Part shown: positions 63,063 to 64,000 of the stretch, one piece after another
Numbering within the stretch: the stretch's first letter is position 1
Layout of the letters: each line of letters begins with the position of its first letter
Assembly: GCA_003963405.1 (NCBI GenBank)
Contig: RXIY01000045.1
Location: 1-64,000, forward strand
Reading direction: 5' to 3'
DNA: 64,000 nt
Source of the DNA: Hyphomicrobiales bacterium
GTDB taxonomy: Bacteria > Pseudomonadota > Alphaproteobacteria > Rhizobiales > Beijerinckiaceae
Position numbers and translations under genes: made by a program
Notes under the pieces: model-generated
Told to the model about the DNA's origin: nothing
Seen by the model: the letters and a program-made list of their open reading frames with translations, nothing else
Database searches by the model: none

Positions 63063-64000
63063 ATGACGGCAAAGAACGGGCGGGCGGAAAAGAGCGACAT
63101 CGAAGCGATCGTCGCGGCCCGCCATGGCGATCCCTTCGCCGTGCTCGGCCTTCACGAGACGCCCACTGGCTTCGTCATCCGCGCCTTCGTTCCCGGCGCG
63201 CAAAGCCTCGTCGCAGAGACGCCGGACGGGCGCGAGATCGCTACGCTCGCGCGCATTCATGAGGCGGGCGTCTTCGAGGGGCTGACGCCGCTCCTGGCGC
63301 GCGCGCCTTATATGCTCGCCGCAGAGAATGAGGCGGGCGCCTGGCGCTTTCTCGATCCTTACGCCTTCCCGCCCGTTCTCGGGCCCATGGACGACCATCT
63401 TCTGGTCGCCGGCGAGCATCGGAAGCTCTATGAGCGGCTCGGCGCGCAGGTCCTTGTGCACGAGGGCGTCGAGGGGACCCATTTCGCCGTCTGGGCGCCC
63501 AACGCCCGGCGCGTCTCGGTCGTCGGCGACTTCAACCAGTGGGACGGGCGCCGCGCGCAGATGCGCAAGCGCGTCGACAGCGGCGTGTGGGAAATCTTCC
63601 TCCCCGGCGTCGGACCCGGCGCGGCGTATAAATATGAAATCCTCGGGCGAGACGGGGCGCTGCTGCCGCTCAAGGCCGATCCGCTCGGCTTCGAGGCGGA
63701 GCTGCGGCCCTCCACCGCCTCGGTCGTGGCCTCGAATGCGCCTTACGAGTGGGGCGACGCGGACCATATGCGCGCGCGCGCTGAGCGCGATCCGCGCCGC
63801 GCGCCCATGTCGATCTACGAAGTTCATCTCGCGTCCTGGCGCAAGGCCGAGGGCTGGCGCTTCCTCACCTATGACGAGCTCGCCGATCAGCTCGTGCCTT
63901 ATGTGGCCGACATGGGCTTCACTCATATCGAGCTTTTGCCCGTGAGCGAGCATCCGCTCGACGCTTCCTGGGGCTATCAGCCGATCGGGCTTTATGCGCC
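63063..64000 (+). CDS. glgB: 1,4-alpha-glucan branching enzyme, 3' end outside window
   Basis: First 312 codons; continues past the right edge. N-terminal GlgB domain (IVAARHGDPFAVLGLHET), CBM48 domain (THFAVWAPNARRVSVVGDFNQW) and the entry to the GH13 barrel (MSIYEVHLASWRK, YVADMGFTHIELLPVSEHP, WGYQPIGLYAP). Transfers glucan chains to make 1,6 branches in glycogen. ATG 63063 matches the family start. Probably first gene of a glg operon. Confidence 0.95.
   Translation, partial: MTAKNGRAEKSDIEAIVAARHGDPFAVLGLHETPTGFVIRAFVPGAQSLVAETPDGREIATLARIHEAGVFEGLTPLLARAPYMLAAENEAGAWRFLDPYAFPPVLGPMDDHLLVAGEHRKLYERLGAQVLVHEGVEGTHFAVWAPNARRVSVVGDFNQWDGRRAQMRKRVDSGVWEIFLPGVGPGAAYKYEILGRDGALLPLKADPLGFEAELRPSTASVVASNAPYEWGDADHMRARAERDPRRAPMSIYEVHLASWRKAEGWRFLTYDELADQLVPYVADMGFTHIELLPVSEHPLDASWGYQPIGLYA

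Overview
The window is GC-rich, densely coded chromosomal DNA of an alphaproteobacterium, most likely order Hyphomicrobiales (Rhizobiales). The PhyR-NepR-EcfG general stress locus, a heme-type Irr iron regulator, a shikimate kinase/dehydroquinate synthase fusion and RopB/Omp25-like barrel genes all point there. A SmbP-like metal-binding protein and an MmoC-like reductase would suit a methylotroph or methanotroph relative, but that is only a weak inference because no methane oxidation gene is present. I see no prophage, insertion sequence, CRISPR array, rRNA or tRNA.

Layout. 1-8.4 kb: 3' part of a two-domain PPK2 polyphosphate kinase, galE and galU (UDP-sugars), irr with a coupled membrane protein, a MltB-type transglycosylase, an acetyltransferase, and leuA behind a leucine-rich leader peptide. 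8.5-12.4 kb: smbP, then an nsrR-hcp-reductase nitrosative stress cluster. 12.4-17.2 kb: small unknown genes, an AIM24-like protein, an SGNH hydrolase and an L,D-transpeptidase. 17.3-21.6 kb: divergent aminotransferase / aldehyde dehydrogenase / HglS genes that read as a lysine-to-2-hydroxyglutarate route. 21.6-23.7 kb: a type III polyketide synthase with an ICMT-type methyltransferase (phenolic lipid type). 23.8-34.7 kb: DUF763, radical SAM, old yellow enzyme and many small or membrane proteins of unknown function. 34.7-38.7 kb: dps, phyR, nepR-ecfG and a HisKA_2-type histidine kinase, with EcfG-type promoters. 38.7-43.5 kb: CorC-like protein, aroKB fusion, Nudix, PhzF. 43.5-45.4 kb: two tandem paralogues, each with two NTF2-like units. 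45.5-49.2 kb: ilvB-ilvN-ilvC behind a Leu/Val leader peptide and attenuator. 49.3-52.9 kb: GST, TetR, YebC, LOG, YidB-like. 53-56.5 kb: gmd-rmd-glycosyltransferase operon for GDP-D-rhamnose. 56.6-64 kb: membrane protein, outer-membrane barrel, PfkB kinase, FKBP, antiporter, MFS exporter and the start of glgB.

How it works together. Branched-chain amino acid synthesis appears to be controlled by translation-coupled leaders at two separate loci (leuA and ilvB). The general stress module is complete, and a consensus EcfG promoter precedes dps. The parts most worth following up are the ilv and leu attenuators, the lysine catabolic trio, the phenolic lipid pair, the unusual reductase partnered with Hcp, the twin double-NTF2 genes, and two TTAA-N7-TTAA (CtrA-like) sites.
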